IMG/VR virus record: IMGVR_UViG_3300031718_000001 | Span: 1-64,000 of that record | From: a virus | Length of the DNA: 64,000 nt | Reading direction: 5' to 3' (one strand) | Shown: positions 42,204 to 49,530 of the stretch, piece after piece | How positions within the stretch are numbered: the first letter of the stretch is position 1 | Layout of the letters: every line of letters starts with the position of its first letter | The notes under the pieces: model-generated | Database searches by the model: none | What the model was told of the DNA's origin: nothing | What the model saw: only the letters and a program-made list of their open reading frames with translations | Translations under genes and position numbers: made by a program

Positions 42204-42455
42204 TTACCTAGTAGCGGTACTGCTGCTGAGAACGGCCTGCTCGATCAGGCTGTCGATCACTCCGAGCTGCCCGCGCATCCAGGCCCGCTGGCTGATGCTC
42301 AGCGTTCCCGGGTGCTGCTCCAGCTCGGACCTGGCCTGCTGGAGCTGGGCGAGCGTCGAGGTCGCGTACTTGCCACGGGCATCCTCGGCAGAGGCCCGGT
42401 AGTCCTTCTCGTACCGCCTGATCAGCCGTGGGTGGATCTCGCGCACAGTCCCCAT
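42204..42455 (-). CDS. helical protein
   Basis: 83 aa, GGGAGGCGGCACTG before the ATG. Basic N-terminus (REIHPRLIRRYEKDYRAS) then predicted coiled coil (TLAQLQQARSELEQHPG) and a second helix. Could bind nucleic acid. Shares one base with the upstream stop. Confidence 0.55.
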   Translation of the reverse strand: MGTVREIHPRLIRRYEKDYRASAEDARGKYATSTLAQLQQARSELEQHPGTLSISQRAWMRGQLGVIDSLIEQAVLSSSTATR

Positions 42456-42571
42456 CAGTGCCGCCTCCCGGAGCACGAGTGAGCCTCGTCAACCCAGAAG
42501 ATCACGCCGCAGTCGGAGCACCGCCCGGTGAGGCGCGCACCCGGTTCGGGCTGGTCTTGTGAGCTGCTCAT
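42455..42571 (-). CDS. 38-residue zinc-ribbon peptide
   Basis: ATG at 42571, TGA overlapping the next ATG. LTGRCSDCGVIFWVDEAHSC is a CxxC...H..C site. First gene of the unit behind promoter copy K (35 nt). Tight overlap and promoter placement support that it is real. Confidence 0.55.
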   Translation of the reverse strand: MSSSQDQPEPGARLTGRCSDCGVIFWVDEAHSCSGRRH

Positions 42572-42606
42572 GATCACTCCGCGTGCATTGATTCTTGCTC
42601 TATCAC

Positions 42607-42627
42607 CTTAGCAATAAAGCTTGTAAT
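42607..42627 (-). promoter_or_regulatory. copy K: promoter with diverged element
   Basis: Minus strand TTGTTG, ATTACAAGCTTTATTGC (17 bp), TAAGGT; start codon 35 nt past the element. Two mismatches to the spacer consensus. Confidence 0.65.
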
Positions 42628-42660
42628 CAACAAGCGGAGCGGAATGGCGGGGAAAGGAAA

Positions 42661-43839
42661 TCAGGCCCCTGCGGTAACGCCAGCAACGTGCTCCAGATAG
42701 CGCGCCATAGCCGTCTGGAAGCGCTTCTCTTCCTTGTCCCTGGCCCCGGCCGGTGCGACCACGTACAGCCGCTCGTAACTCGGGAAGCCGGCGCTGCGCC
42801 GGGTCGTCCAGGCGCGGCTCACGGCCAGCTCGTCCTTCTCGATCACAGCCCCCTCGGCCGCCGCCAGCTCCTCCAGGTCGCCGAGCATCTCCTGGCGGGT
42901 GCCCGCGGCGATCGAGCGCACCGAGCGGTTCCACACGCCCTTGGACGGGTCATCACGGGTCGGCATGGCCACGCGCTGCACCTCGTAGATGCGCCACTCC
43001 ATGGCGGCCATCGTCTTGCCCCAGGCACGCAGCACCTCGTTGTGCTGACCCGTCCTGCGCAGCAGGTCGAGCAGCGAGCCGTACTTGATCAGGCCCTGGT
43101 TCGGGTTGAGCGAGATCGACCGGTACTCCATCACCAGCGCGCTCACCCCGGAGAGCGGCTCGCACGAGTACATGTCCTTGACCCGCTCCTGCCCGGCCTT
43201 GTTGGCCAGGGCGAACGGGCAGAATGTGCAGGCGCTCTTGACCCAGGTGGCGCCGGTCATCTTCGTTATGTAGGCCTCGCACGTCGCGCGGTCCCAGTCC
43301 CACTCGATCAGCGGATAGCTGCCGGTGCGCTGCGCAGTGTTGTACTTGGCATCACGCACGGCCCGGCCCAGCTCGTTGGCCTCGTAGCCGATCACGTGCA
43401 GGAACGGACGGCCGCCGAGGATCGCGGCCAGGAAGTCGTCGATGACCTCGCCCTTGGCCTTGATCGAGCACTTGCGGATCCCGCCCACCTGGGGCACGGT
43501 GCCGCTGACCGTCATCTCGTCTTCGAGCTTGTAGCAGCCGTCGATGTACAGCGTCTCGGGCCAGTTGGTGTCGCTCAGCACGATATAGCCGTCATGGGCA
43601 CGGCTCGGCCCGCGGCGCGCGAGCTGGCTGTAGCGGATGCCGTGCTCGCGCAGCAGGGGCAGGATGTGATCGCGGACGAGCTGGCCGGTCTTGTCCCACT
43701 CGTTGCCGGTCATGGCGGTGACCACGAGCAGCTCGCTGAGGGCGCACGGCCGGGTCTGCGGCTCGTGGATCCAGCGCAGCAGGATGGCCGTGCTGTCCAC
43801 TCCGAGGCCGTATCCCAGGACTACCTTGATCTCGCTCAC
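42661..43839 (-). CDS. PP-loop ATP-pyrophosphatase (PAPS-reductase-like) 2
   Basis: 392 aa from a GTG with AGGGAGCGCGA upstream. N-terminal PP-loop variant KVVLGYGLGVDSTAILLRW (residues 5-23), VVTAMTGNEWDKT, a Cys-containing GGIRKCSIKAKGE, ACTFCPFALAN with a CxxC that may bind a cluster or zinc, and a 120-residue helical C-terminal extension. Only distantly similar to the enzyme at 32992, with which it shares the fold. Transcribed alone from promoter copy L. Substrate unknown; a nucleic-acid thiolation or salvage role is possible. Confidence 0.75.
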   Translation of the reverse strand: MSEIKVVLGYGLGVDSTAILLRWIHEPQTRPCALSELLVVTAMTGNEWDKTGQLVRDHILPLLREHGIRYSQLARRGPSRAHDGYIVLSDTNWPETLYIDGCYKLEDEMTVSGTVPQVGGIRKCSIKAKGEVIDDFLAAILGGRPFLHVIGYEANELGRAVRDAKYNTAQRTGSYPLIEWDWDRATCEAYITKMTGATWVKSACTFCPFALANKAGQERVKDMYSCEPLSGVSALVMEYRSISLNPNQGLIKYGSLLDLLRRTGQHNEVLRAWGKTMAAMEWRIYEVQRVAMPTRDDPSKGVWNRSVRSIAAGTRQEMLGDLEELAAAEGAVIEKDELAVSRAWTTRRSAGFPSYERLYVVAPAGARDKEEKRFQTAMARYLEHVAGVTAGA

Positions 43840-43876
43840 TCGCGCTCCCTTGCCGTCGATCCCTTGCACTACCGAC

Positions 43877-43897
43877 TATAGCAAGAAAAGCTGTATC
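43877..43897 (-). promoter_or_regulatory. copy L: promoter with spacer element
   Basis: Minus strand TTGGCT, an 18-bp spacer ending in GATACAGCTTTTCTTGC, then TATAGT; PP-loop gene 2 starts 37 nt past the element. Confidence 0.8.
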
Positions 43898-43904
43898 GAG
43901 CCAA

Positions 43905-44276
43905 TCAGGCAGCAGCCTGGACAGAGGCCTTCTTACGCGCCTTGCGGACGCGCTCGCGCTCGGCCGCCCCGGGGAACTCGATGGCCCAGCGCTCGGCCGA
44001 GGTGAGGGCAGCCCGCACGCCGTAGCGGTACCGCTTATTGGACTCCTCCGAGTCGCCGTACCCGCGCTCCTCGTCCATCACGGCCGCGTAGCACTCGGCG
44101 AGCACCGGGCAGCTCAGGCACACGGCCTTGGCCCTGGACCTGGCGATCGAGGAGACGTACTCGTAGAACAGCTCGGGGTCCTCGCGCCGGCACGCCGCCA
44201 GCTCGCGCCAGTCGGCGGCAGAAGGCTGTGCCACCCTGGCACGCCGCTCCGGCGCGCGTTCCAGCATGACCGTCAT
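43905..44276 (-). CDS. WhiB-family Fe-S regulatory protein
   Basis: 123 aa. Four cysteines C29, C53, C56 and C62 in the WhiB order C-x23-C-x2-C-x5-C, within WRELAACRREDPELFY and VCLSCPVLAECY. The usual GVWGG turn is replaced by RYGVRAALTSAER, followed by a basic tail (RERVRKARKKAS). WhiB proteins bind a 4Fe-4S cluster and act on the principal sigma factor; phage versions can redirect host transcription. It could be a player in the promoter family described here, which is inference. Coupled to the gene before it by ATGA. Confidence 0.88.
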   Translation of the reverse strand: MTVMLERAPERRARVAQPSAADWRELAACRREDPELFYEYVSSIARSRAKAVCLSCPVLAECYAAVMDEERGYGDSEESNKRYRYGVRAALTSAERWAIEFPGAAERERVRKARKKASVQAAA

Positions 44277-44572
44277 CGCGGTGACCTCCTCACGAAGTCC
44301 AGGCACCCGCAGCCTGCGATCTCGCACGGGTGCTGCCTGGTGCGCTCCTTGTGCCAGACGCGGGCATGGCCGCACATCCGGCCATCGGCCTGGGCCTGGC
44401 ACGCGCTCGGGTGATCCGGCACGCGGATACCGCGGCCGAGCAGGTCGAGGATGATTCCCTCGTAGTGCTGGAGCGGGGTGTGGCCGAATGGCACGGTCAC
44501 CAGCACGGGCCAGCCGGTCAGGCACCGGGCGGGCAGCTCATCCTGGGCCTCGCCGAAGCGTGCCAGCTTCAT
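44273..44572 (-). CDS. Cys/His-rich protein
   Basis: 99 aa from the ATG at 44572; a GTG at 44623 is a possible longer start. TVPFGHTPLQHYEGIILDLL, then CQAQADGRMCGHARVWHKER and HPCEIAGCGCLDF: two zinc-type clusters. Overlaps whiB by ATGA, so both are expressed from promoter copy M. Confidence 0.6.
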   Translation of the reverse strand: MKLARFGEAQDELPARCLTGWPVLVTVPFGHTPLQHYEGIILDLLGRGIRVPDHPSACQAQADGRMCGHARVWHKERTRQHPCEIAGCGCLDFVRRSPR

Positions 44573-44625
44573 GTCCACTGTGCGCTTCCTCCCTCCGGCA
44601 CGGCCCAGGATGAGCCTGATCACAC

Positions 44626-44646
44626 AATACAGGATTTATTGCTATG
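44626..44646 (-). promoter_or_regulatory. copy M: promoter, reverse orientation
   Basis: Minus strand GTGACA, CATAGCAATAAATCCTG (17 bp), TATTGT; leads to the WhiB pair, 53 nt before the ATG at 44572. The -35 is one of the best in the set. Confidence 0.7.
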
Positions 44647-44648
44647 TG

Positions 44649-44831
44649 TCACTTCAGCGGGCCAGGCGTGCCATCGCCGGCGCACCACGTGCCAGGCGCG
44701 TCTTCGAGCACGTGCATCATGGTGATCTCGGCCGCGCCGAACGAGATGCACGAGCGCAGCTCGGCCTGGGCCTGCTCCGGGGTCATGCCGGGCGGCAGCT
44801 TCAGCGTCACCATGTACGCGGCCGAGGTCAC
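44649..44831 (-). CDS. small hypothetical protein
   Basis: 60 aa from a GTG overlapping the upstream stop (GTGA). Beta strand YMVTLKLPPGMTPEQAQAEL then helix and SFGAAEITMMHVLEDAPG. Fold unclear. Confidence 0.5.
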   Translation of the reverse strand: MTSAAYMVTLKLPPGMTPEQAQAELRSCISFGAAEITMMHVLEDAPGTWCAGDGTPGPLK

Positions 44832-44962
44832 CGGGTGATCCTTACCGGCAGGCACGGTACCACGGTGATGTAGACGTACTCCGAGTCCCAGTACAGGCCG
44901 ACCCAGGCGTCGCGGGGCTCCAGGATCAGCGCGACCCGGCCGCGCTCGCCGAGGATCCTCAT
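44828..44962 (-). CDS. 44-residue hypothetical protein
   Basis: ATG at 44962, TGA overlapping the next GTG. Beta-rich: GRVALILEPRDAWVGLYWDS and EYVYITVVPCLPVRI. Flanked by four-base overlaps on both sides, which supports translation. Confidence 0.5.
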   Translation of the reverse strand: MRILGERGRVALILEPRDAWVGLYWDSEYVYITVVPCLPVRITR

Positions 44963-45231
44963 AGCGGCCTGGTCAGCAGGTCGTAGATTTCCTCGTGGCC
45001 GCGCTTCGCCAGGTCGGCGATCTGGTGGTAGCCGTAACCGCAGCGGTACAGCCCGTGCGTGGCGCGCAGGATGTCCTCGTCTGAGATCCCGTCCTGGTAC
45101 GGGATTCCCACGTGGTCCAGGACTCCCTCCATCTCGTGGCGGGCGGTGTCGTCGAGCGCGGGGTGGCCGCGCGCCTTGCCGTCCTGGGTGCAGAAGCCGG
45201 TGCAGTTCGGGCTGACCTCCGGGTCGTTCAC
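44959..45231 (-). CDS. hypothetical protein
   Basis: 90 aa, GTG start with GGGAGGCAGGCT upstream, overlapping the stop of the gene before it. NCTGFCTQDGKARGHP has two Cys; the rest is helical (YHQIADLAKRGHEEIYDLL). Confidence 0.55.
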   Translation of the reverse strand: MNDPEVSPNCTGFCTQDGKARGHPALDDTARHEMEGVLDHVGIPYQDGISDEDILRATHGLYRCGYGYHQIADLAKRGHEEIYDLLTRPL

Positions 45232-45700
45232 AGCCTGCCTCCCAGCAGCACGTCCTCGGTCACGATCACCAGGCGCCAGGTGTCGGTGGATATCTCGTGC
45301 GTGACCTTGACCTCTTGGTCACGTCGCGCATCTCCTCGGGCCACAGGTAGTGCTCGGGGTCGCACCTGATGTGCCGGTACACGGCCGGGTGGATCTCCAG
45401 CCGCAGTCCGGGGGGCAGCCTGCGGAGCTGGGGCGGCCCGTAGGTGTCGCTGAGGTACTGCTCGACGCTCGCGATCAGGTCCTTAATGTTCGTGTGCAGG
45501 TCACCTCTGGGTGCAGGCAGGTCGCTGCGCGCCTCGTCGCTCAATTTCTCCTCCTGGTCTTGGTCCATATCGTGCCCTGTCCAGCCCAGGAGCAGGTTCA
45601 GGCCCCCGTAGAACTCACTGGTCCGGATCAGCCAGATAGCGTGCAGCGGCAGCAGGATCGCGGTCCCGAGTGCTATCAGGAACCACGCCCTGGACAGCAT
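45228..45700 (-). CDS. membrane-anchored protein, one-base frameshift near its end
   Basis: Frame 1 starts at the ATG at 45700: an N-terminal helix (WFLIALGTAILLPLHAIWLI) and an acidic/helical domain ending YLWPEEMRDVTK near 45317. Reading on in frame gives an Arg/Ser/Pro tail; a one-base shift instead gives EVKVTHEISTDTWRLVIVTE...GGRL, stopping at a TGA that overlaps the next GTG as elsewhere in this block. Adding one G in AAGAGG restores a continuous protein of about 157 aa. An internal start before DQDQEEKLSDEARS could make a soluble form. Confidence 0.55.
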
Positions 45701-45953
45701 GGCGAGTTCTCGCCTCGTAGGCGCGGATCTCTTCATCGACGGCCTCCAGGTCGGCGAAGTGGCCGTGGTACGCGGCCGGGCGGCGGTGGTCGCTGCTCTC
45801 GTACGGACCCCAGTACCTGTGCAGGCCGTACCCGCCGCCGAGCTGGATCCGCCAGCAGCCGCGGTGCCAGGCGACGGTATAGAACTGGATTCTGGAGCTG
45901 CCGCGGATAGCCGTCCACCCGGAGGATTCGGGGTATACCTGTGCCTCGCTCAT
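45615..45953 (-). CDS. hypothetical protein
   Basis: 112 aa from the ATG at 45953 (ATGA overlap with the gene before). SSRIQFYTVAWHRGCWRIQL and YGLHRYWGPYESSDHRRPAA indicate a compact beta-rich domain. Its last about 30 residues overlap the next gene's membrane helix in another frame and may not be native. Confidence 0.5.
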   Translation of the reverse strand: MSEAQVYPESSGWTAIRGSSRIQFYTVAWHRGCWRIQLGGGYGLHRYWGPYESSDHRRPAAYHGHFADLEAVDEEIRAYEARTRHAVQGVVPDSTRDRDPAAAARYLADPDQ

Positions 45954-46327
45954 GAGCCCGGCCCGGTGGTCACGTACAGGCCCGAGCCGTCCCCTCGCTC
46001 GCACCAGCCTCCGGCTGAACTGGCACCTGGTCGGCTGACGAACTCCAGCCGCCTCCAGCCGCTCGCCTTCAGCACCGCGGACAGGTTCAGCATCACGGGG
46101 GAGTACCGCCCCTCGCGGAGAGCCTGGGCGGTATCTACTTCCAGCCCGGCCGAGGTGATGCAGTACCCGCCGATGATGCCGTCAGTGCCGTAGCCGATCT
46201 CCAGCCGCCGCCACCGGCTGGAGCGCCATACCTGTGCCAGGGCACGGCCCACCTGCGCATCGGTCATGGGACTTGCCGGTACCTCCCCGTTGACCGTATC
46301 GTGCCCAGAACTTAGGTTCTGCGTCAT
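45950..46327 (-). CDS. hypothetical protein with internal duplication
   Basis: 125 aa, GAGGAGGAAACGGACAG before the ATG. Two similar halves centred on SSRWRRLEIGYGTDG and ASGWRRLEFVSRPG suggest a duplicated beta-hairpin unit. No family recognised. Confidence 0.55.
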   Translation of the reverse strand: MTQNLSSGHDTVNGEVPASPMTDAQVGRALAQVWRSSRWRRLEIGYGTDGIIGGYCITSAGLEVDTAQALREGRYSPVMLNLSAVLKASGWRRLEFVSRPGASSAGGWCERGDGSGLYVTTGPGS

Positions 46328-46368
46328 CTGTCCGTTTCCTCCTCCTGATGTCAGGTACGCGCGGCCGT

Positions 46369-46575
46369 CTAACGCGCGTGGGCCTTGCACTCTTCGCACG
46401 GTGGTGCGGGCGGCACCTCGTGGCGCTCCCCGCTGTAGTGAAGGGGCAGCCCGCACGCCGGCTTAGTCCACAGCACGATCCAGTGCGACTCGCCGCCGGA
46501 CGGCTCGGGGTCACTCCAGCCGGGCGGAGGAGGCTTCTGGGCCAGCTTCTCCCTGAGCACATCGGCGTTGCTCAT
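46369..46575 (-). CDS. small hypothetical protein with CxxC end
   Basis: 68 aa starting SNADVLREKLAQKPPPPGW after Met; ACGLPLHYSGERHEV and PPCEECKAHAR give a Cys/His site. ATGA overlap with the next upstream gene. Confidence 0.5.
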   Translation of the reverse strand: MSNADVLREKLAQKPPPPGWSDPEPSGGESHWIVLWTKPACGLPLHYSGERHEVPPAPPCEECKAHAR

Positions 46576-46799
46576 GCTCGGGCTGTCTCCCTTTGCCAGC
46601 GCTTCGCCCACACTCGCAGCGCGTCGTCTCTCGTGGCCGCGATCTTGCAGCCCTCCGGGCACGGCATCGTGCTGCAAAAGGCCTCGTGCGGGCTGGCCCA
46701 GCCTGCGCCGCAATCGCAGCCCGGCTGCATAACCACGCCCGTACGGTGGCAGATCGTGCAGCCGAACACGTGCCGCCAGGCTCTCATCAGCATCTTCAT
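46572..46799 (-). CDS. zinc protein, probable leaderless mRNA
   Basis: 75 aa. The ATG is 6 nt after a TAAGAT -10 (promoter copy N) with no ribosome-binding site. FGCTICHRTGVVMQPGCDCGAGW and FCSTMPCPEGC give a double zinc site. Confidence 0.6.
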   Translation of the reverse strand: MKMLMRAWRHVFGCTICHRTGVVMQPGCDCGAGWASPHEAFCSTMPCPEGCKIAATRDDALRVWAKRWQRETARA

Positions 46800-46807
46800 G
46801 GCCACAT

Positions 46808-46828
46808 CTTAGCAATAAAAGCTGTATT
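46808..46828 (-). promoter_or_regulatory. copy N: leaderless-type promoter
   Basis: Minus strand TTACCT, AATACAGCTTTTATTGC (17 bp), TAAGAT (46811-46806); ATG follows after 6 nt. The element overlaps the stop of the upstream gene by two bases. Confidence 0.75.
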
Positions 46829-47147
46829 AGGTAACTACTGGACCGGGCGGTACCACGTTGCCGAGGTAGTCCTTGTGCTCATCGCCCGGGTGACCGCGCT
46901 CCCGCTCGCACCAGCCGCCAGGCTGCTCGCCGCAGCGCAGCAGTATTCGGTTGCGGCGGAACGCCTCAACGATCGCTGCATCGTCCTGGAACTCCCCCAG
47001 GGACTCATCCTCGGTGTCCCAGCCGCGCTCCTGGAGCCCGTCGATCAGTACGGCCAGGACCTCGGTCACCTGTTCATCTGTGCTGCCCAGCTCGCGCATC
47101 TTCCGCGCCACAGGGTCGAACACATCGCCACCGCTAGCCCATCCCAT
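46827..47147 (-). CDS. hypothetical protein
   Basis: 106 aa, GAGGAGGACCACC before the ATG. Helical first half (VARKMRELGSTDEQVTEVLAV) and a CGEQPGGWCERERGHPGDEH end with a small Cys/His motif. Ends the long unit driven from promoter copy O. Confidence 0.6.
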   Translation of the reverse strand: MGWASGGDVFDPVARKMRELGSTDEQVTEVLAVLIDGLQERGWDTEDESLGEFQDDAAIVEAFRRNRILLRCGEQPGGWCERERGHPGDEHKDYLGNVVPPGPVVT

Positions 47148-47355
47148 GGTGGTCCTCCTCGGGTACTGCGTCCGCATCGGCGGCAATCGCCGCTATGCGC
47201 TGGTCCTCGGCAGGGTCCTGCCGCATCTGCGCCATCTTCACCCGGAGGCGCTCCGCTCCGGCCTCGGCATCGAACCCGGTGTCCAGGGGCAGGTCTCCGA
47301 GCTGCCGGTACAGCGACCGCATGAAGGCGTCTTCCTCCGGCGTGATCTCGCTCAT
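47134..47355 (-). CDS. small acidic helical protein
   Basis: 73 aa. SEITPEEDAFMRSLYRQLGD then AERLRVKMAQMRQDPAED; very acidic tail. Shares one base with the upstream stop. Confidence 0.55.
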   Translation of the reverse strand: MSEITPEEDAFMRSLYRQLGDLPLDTGFDAEAGAERLRVKMAQMRQDPAEDQRIAAIAADADAVPEEDHHGMG

Positions 47356-47534
47356 CACCACAGCCGCTCGATCGTGACGATGATGTCGGGCTGACGCCGG
47401 ACGAGCGGCTCCAGCCTCCGGCGTGCCTCGGCCGCCATGGCCGTGCAGTGCTCCCAGACCACGCCGTGCTCGACCATCAGGTGCAGCGCGTACTCGGTCT
47501 CCAGGTCGTCGAGCGCCTTCTTGAGGTAGTCCAT
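47355..47534 (-). CDS. 59-residue helical protein
   Basis: ATG at 47534 to TGA at 47355. DYLKKALDDLETEYALHLMV, then EHCTAMAAEARRRLEPLV and IIVTIERLW. Starts on the last base of the upstream stop. Too short for default gene callers but with good codon use and coupling. Confidence 0.55.
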   Translation of the reverse strand: MDYLKKALDDLETEYALHLMVEHGVVWEHCTAMAAEARRRLEPLVRRQPDIIVTIERLW

Positions 47535-47842
47535 CAGCTCTCTCCCGGCGTATCGCTGAAGATCGCCTCAACCTCGGAGACCAGCTCCGGGTCAGCCTCG
47601 ACGCCGCCGGTCTTCTCGTGCAGCGCTGTCTTGACCTGCTGGATCAGCTCGGGCGGGATCAGCTCGGCGATACGGCACGCCAGGCACGTACCCGGATCGC
47701 GCAGCAGTGCCTCGATAGCCTGCCTGGCCGCGGCTGCCATCTCATGAGCCGCGCGCCACGGCACTCCCCGGGCTACCAGATCGCAGGCCGCTCCGGCCAT
47801 CCACCAGTCCAGCTCCCGGGCCAGCCTGTCATTGCCCGCCAT
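47534..47842 (-). CDS. hypothetical protein
   Basis: 102 aa. Helical, with GTCLACRIAELIPPELIQQV in the middle (one CxxC) and an acidic C-terminal helix. No family recognised. Confidence 0.55.
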   Translation of the reverse strand: MAGNDRLARELDWWMAGAACDLVARGVPWRAAHEMAAAARQAIEALLRDPGTCLACRIAELIPPELIQQVKTALHEKTGGVEADPELVSEVEAIFSDTPGES

Positions 47843-48122
47843 GTCGCCTCCGCTCGCCTGTCTCGTCGGTCACGATGATGACCCTGGACGGCCCTGTGAC
47901 GGCCTCCATGGTCGTGGTGATGTCCGGCGCACCGGCAGAGCGCCGGGAGCCTCTCTGGAGCCTGTGCAGCCGCCTGGCGCCGTGCAGGGCGCCCCACGGC
48001 GTGCTGTGGTAGTGCACCGCGCAGTGGCCGAGCGTTCCGGCCGACCACGCAGATACCCCGAGCGGCCGGATCTTCAGCCAGCAGCGCACATCGCCGAAGA
48101 TCTTCCCGTCAGCCTTCGGCAT
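47829..48122 (-). CDS. hypothetical protein
   Basis: 97 aa starting PKADGKIFGDVRCWLKIRP after Met; beta-rich N-terminus, basic middle (HGARRLHRLQRGSRRS), beta-rich end (SRVIIVTDETGERRR). Confidence 0.5.
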   Translation of the reverse strand: MPKADGKIFGDVRCWLKIRPLGVSAWSAGTLGHCAVHYHSTPWGALHGARRLHRLQRGSRRSAGAPDITTTMEAVTGPSRVIIVTDETGERRRHGGQ

Positions 48123-48618
48123 CCCTCGACCCTTCGTCCGGCAGACCCAGGGATCCGGCAGGAGGATTTGCGGCAGGCCCCTCAGACGGGGCGCGCTGCT
48201 CGTCCTGCCCGTACGGGAAGTGCGCATCGTCTGAGCTGCACTTCGCCGCATGCTGCTGCCGTATGCGGAACGCGCTGTCGCCGTCGCCCATCAGGTCATA
48301 GAAGTCGGCGAGGGACATGGCCTCGTCGCACTCCAGCTTGCCGCCGAACCCCCCGGCCAGGCCCGTGAGCCGGCGCCTCCATACCGCGGCGAAGCGGTAA
48401 TCGGCGAGGGCGAGACGGGCAGGCGGAGCCCCGGATCCGGTCTCCCCGGCGCGCTCGCGGACCTCCGCCAGGAACCCGGCGGCCCGGTCCAGGTCATCCA
48501 GATCACCGTTCTTCTTCACGCCGAGCACCAGCCACTTCACGGCCTGGGCGGCGTGGAAGCCGAATCCGCACTGCGCGGTCAGGTGGCTGAGGAGCTGTTC
48601 TTCAGGCGAGGGCGGCAC
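48109..48618 (-). CDS. hypothetical helical protein
   Basis: 169 aa from a GTG behind AGGAGCCGCCTC. Helical core (EEQLLSHLTAQCGFGFHAAQAVKWLV; DLDRAAGFLAEVRERAG, first quoted in part), acidic DEAMSLADFYDLMGDGDSAF, Pro-rich end. No domain recognised. Confidence 0.5.
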   Translation of the reverse strand: MPPSPEEQLLSHLTAQCGFGFHAAQAVKWLVLGVKKNGDLDDLDRAAGFLAEVRERAGETGSGAPPARLALADYRFAAVWRRRLTGLAGGFGGKLECDEAMSLADFYDLMGDGDSAFRIRQQHAAKCSSDDAHFPYGQDEQRAPSEGPAANPPAGSLGLPDEGSRDAEG

Positions 48619-48841
48619 GAGGCGGCTCCTGTTCGTAGATGTGGCGGCACTGCGGGCTCGCGCACTCGTAGCCGTGGACGTGCGGTGCGCTCCCGCCGGG
48701 ATGCCTATGAGCGTAGAAGCACCCGTCATGGTGGGCGTGCTCGTGCTGGTCAGGATGGAATTCCTCAGAAGGCCACATGCCCAGCAGCACCTCGGTCCCG
48801 CCGGACCAGGTGTCGGTGACGTGCGCCGGGTCAGGAGGCAA
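48602..48841 (-). CDS. His-rich small protein
   Basis: 79 aa, likely TTG start. HPDQHEHAHHDGCFYAHRHP and PHVHGYECASPQCRHIYEQE: strong metal-binding composition with CxxxxxC. Overlaps both neighbours. Confidence 0.5.
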   Translation of the reverse strand: MPPDPAHVTDTWSGGTEVLLGMWPSEEFHPDQHEHAHHDGCFYAHRHPGGSAPHVHGYECASPQCRHIYEQEPPRAALA

Positions 48842-49106
48842 CGGGCTCGCCCTGCTCGTGGAGCGTCACGGCCGCCTGCCACGCCTGGGTGATCCGCTCG
48901 CAGCGCCGCCGGAACGTGTCGCCCGGCCCCGGATCGCATGCGTTGCCGTATGACCTGCTGAACATCAGCTCCCACCACCACCCGGACCCGGCCGCGGCGA
49001 ACTGCCCGAAGTTCGCGCCGGCCAGCCTGGTGGTGAGCGGCTCGTCCTGGGCGCACGTGATCGCGTCGGAGAGGACCTGGATCTTCGAGCGGACCTGATC
49101 AGCCAT
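48831..49106 (-). CDS. hypothetical protein
   Basis: 91 aa starting ADQVRSKIQVLSDAITCAQD after Met. Helix, then WWWELMFSRSYGNACDPGPG, then helix. No family recognised. Confidence 0.55.
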   Translation of the reverse strand: MADQVRSKIQVLSDAITCAQDEPLTTRLAGANFGQFAAAGSGWWWELMFSRSYGNACDPGPGDTFRRRCERITQAWQAAVTLHEQGEPVAS

Positions 49107-49530
49107 GAACGTTTCCCATCGCGTAGCTCGTCCCCCTGACCGTGCCGTCCGGCCGGTGCTCAAGATCAGCCTCAGCCAGCAGCCAGCCGAACTCGGCCAG
49201 CCAGTCGCGCATCTTCTCGAACTCCTCCAGGTCCCAGGCCCGCATGGCAGCAGCAGCCCCGCGGATGCCGGGCGTGGCCGCGGTCACCGTAGCCCGGCGC
49301 TGCATGCGGCGTTCGCGGACGGCATCGCGGCGCTCCTGGTGCACTGCCGTCGGCATGACCTCGCCCTCGTGGTGCAGGCGCTTCCCGCTCAGGTCCGGCC
49401 AGGAGTCGTAGGTGTGGTTGTCCGTCGTGTAGAGGCATCGGTGCCCGGCGCCCTGGCCGCACTTCGGGCAGTCCACGGCCAGGGCGTCCTCGACGCTGAC
49501 GGGGCCGATGTCAGGCGGGTACCACCTCAC
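49099..49530 (-). CDS. zinc-finger protein of the phage/mobile-element type
   Basis: 143 aa from a GTG overlapping the previous stop (GTGA). DCPKCGQGAGHRC followed by LHHEGEVMPTAVHQERRDAV is the CPxCGAxxGxxC...H..R pattern of small zinc-finger proteins common on actinomycete phages and integrative elements. The remainder is helical (WDLEEFEKMRDWLAEFGWLL). Confidence 0.6.
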   Translation of the reverse strand: MRWYPPDIGPVSVEDALAVDCPKCGQGAGHRCLYTTDNHTYDSWPDLSGKRLHHEGEVMPTAVHQERRDAVRERRMQRRATVTAATPGIRGAAAAMRAWDLEEFEKMRDWLAEFGWLLAEADLEHRPDGTVRGTSYAMGNVHG

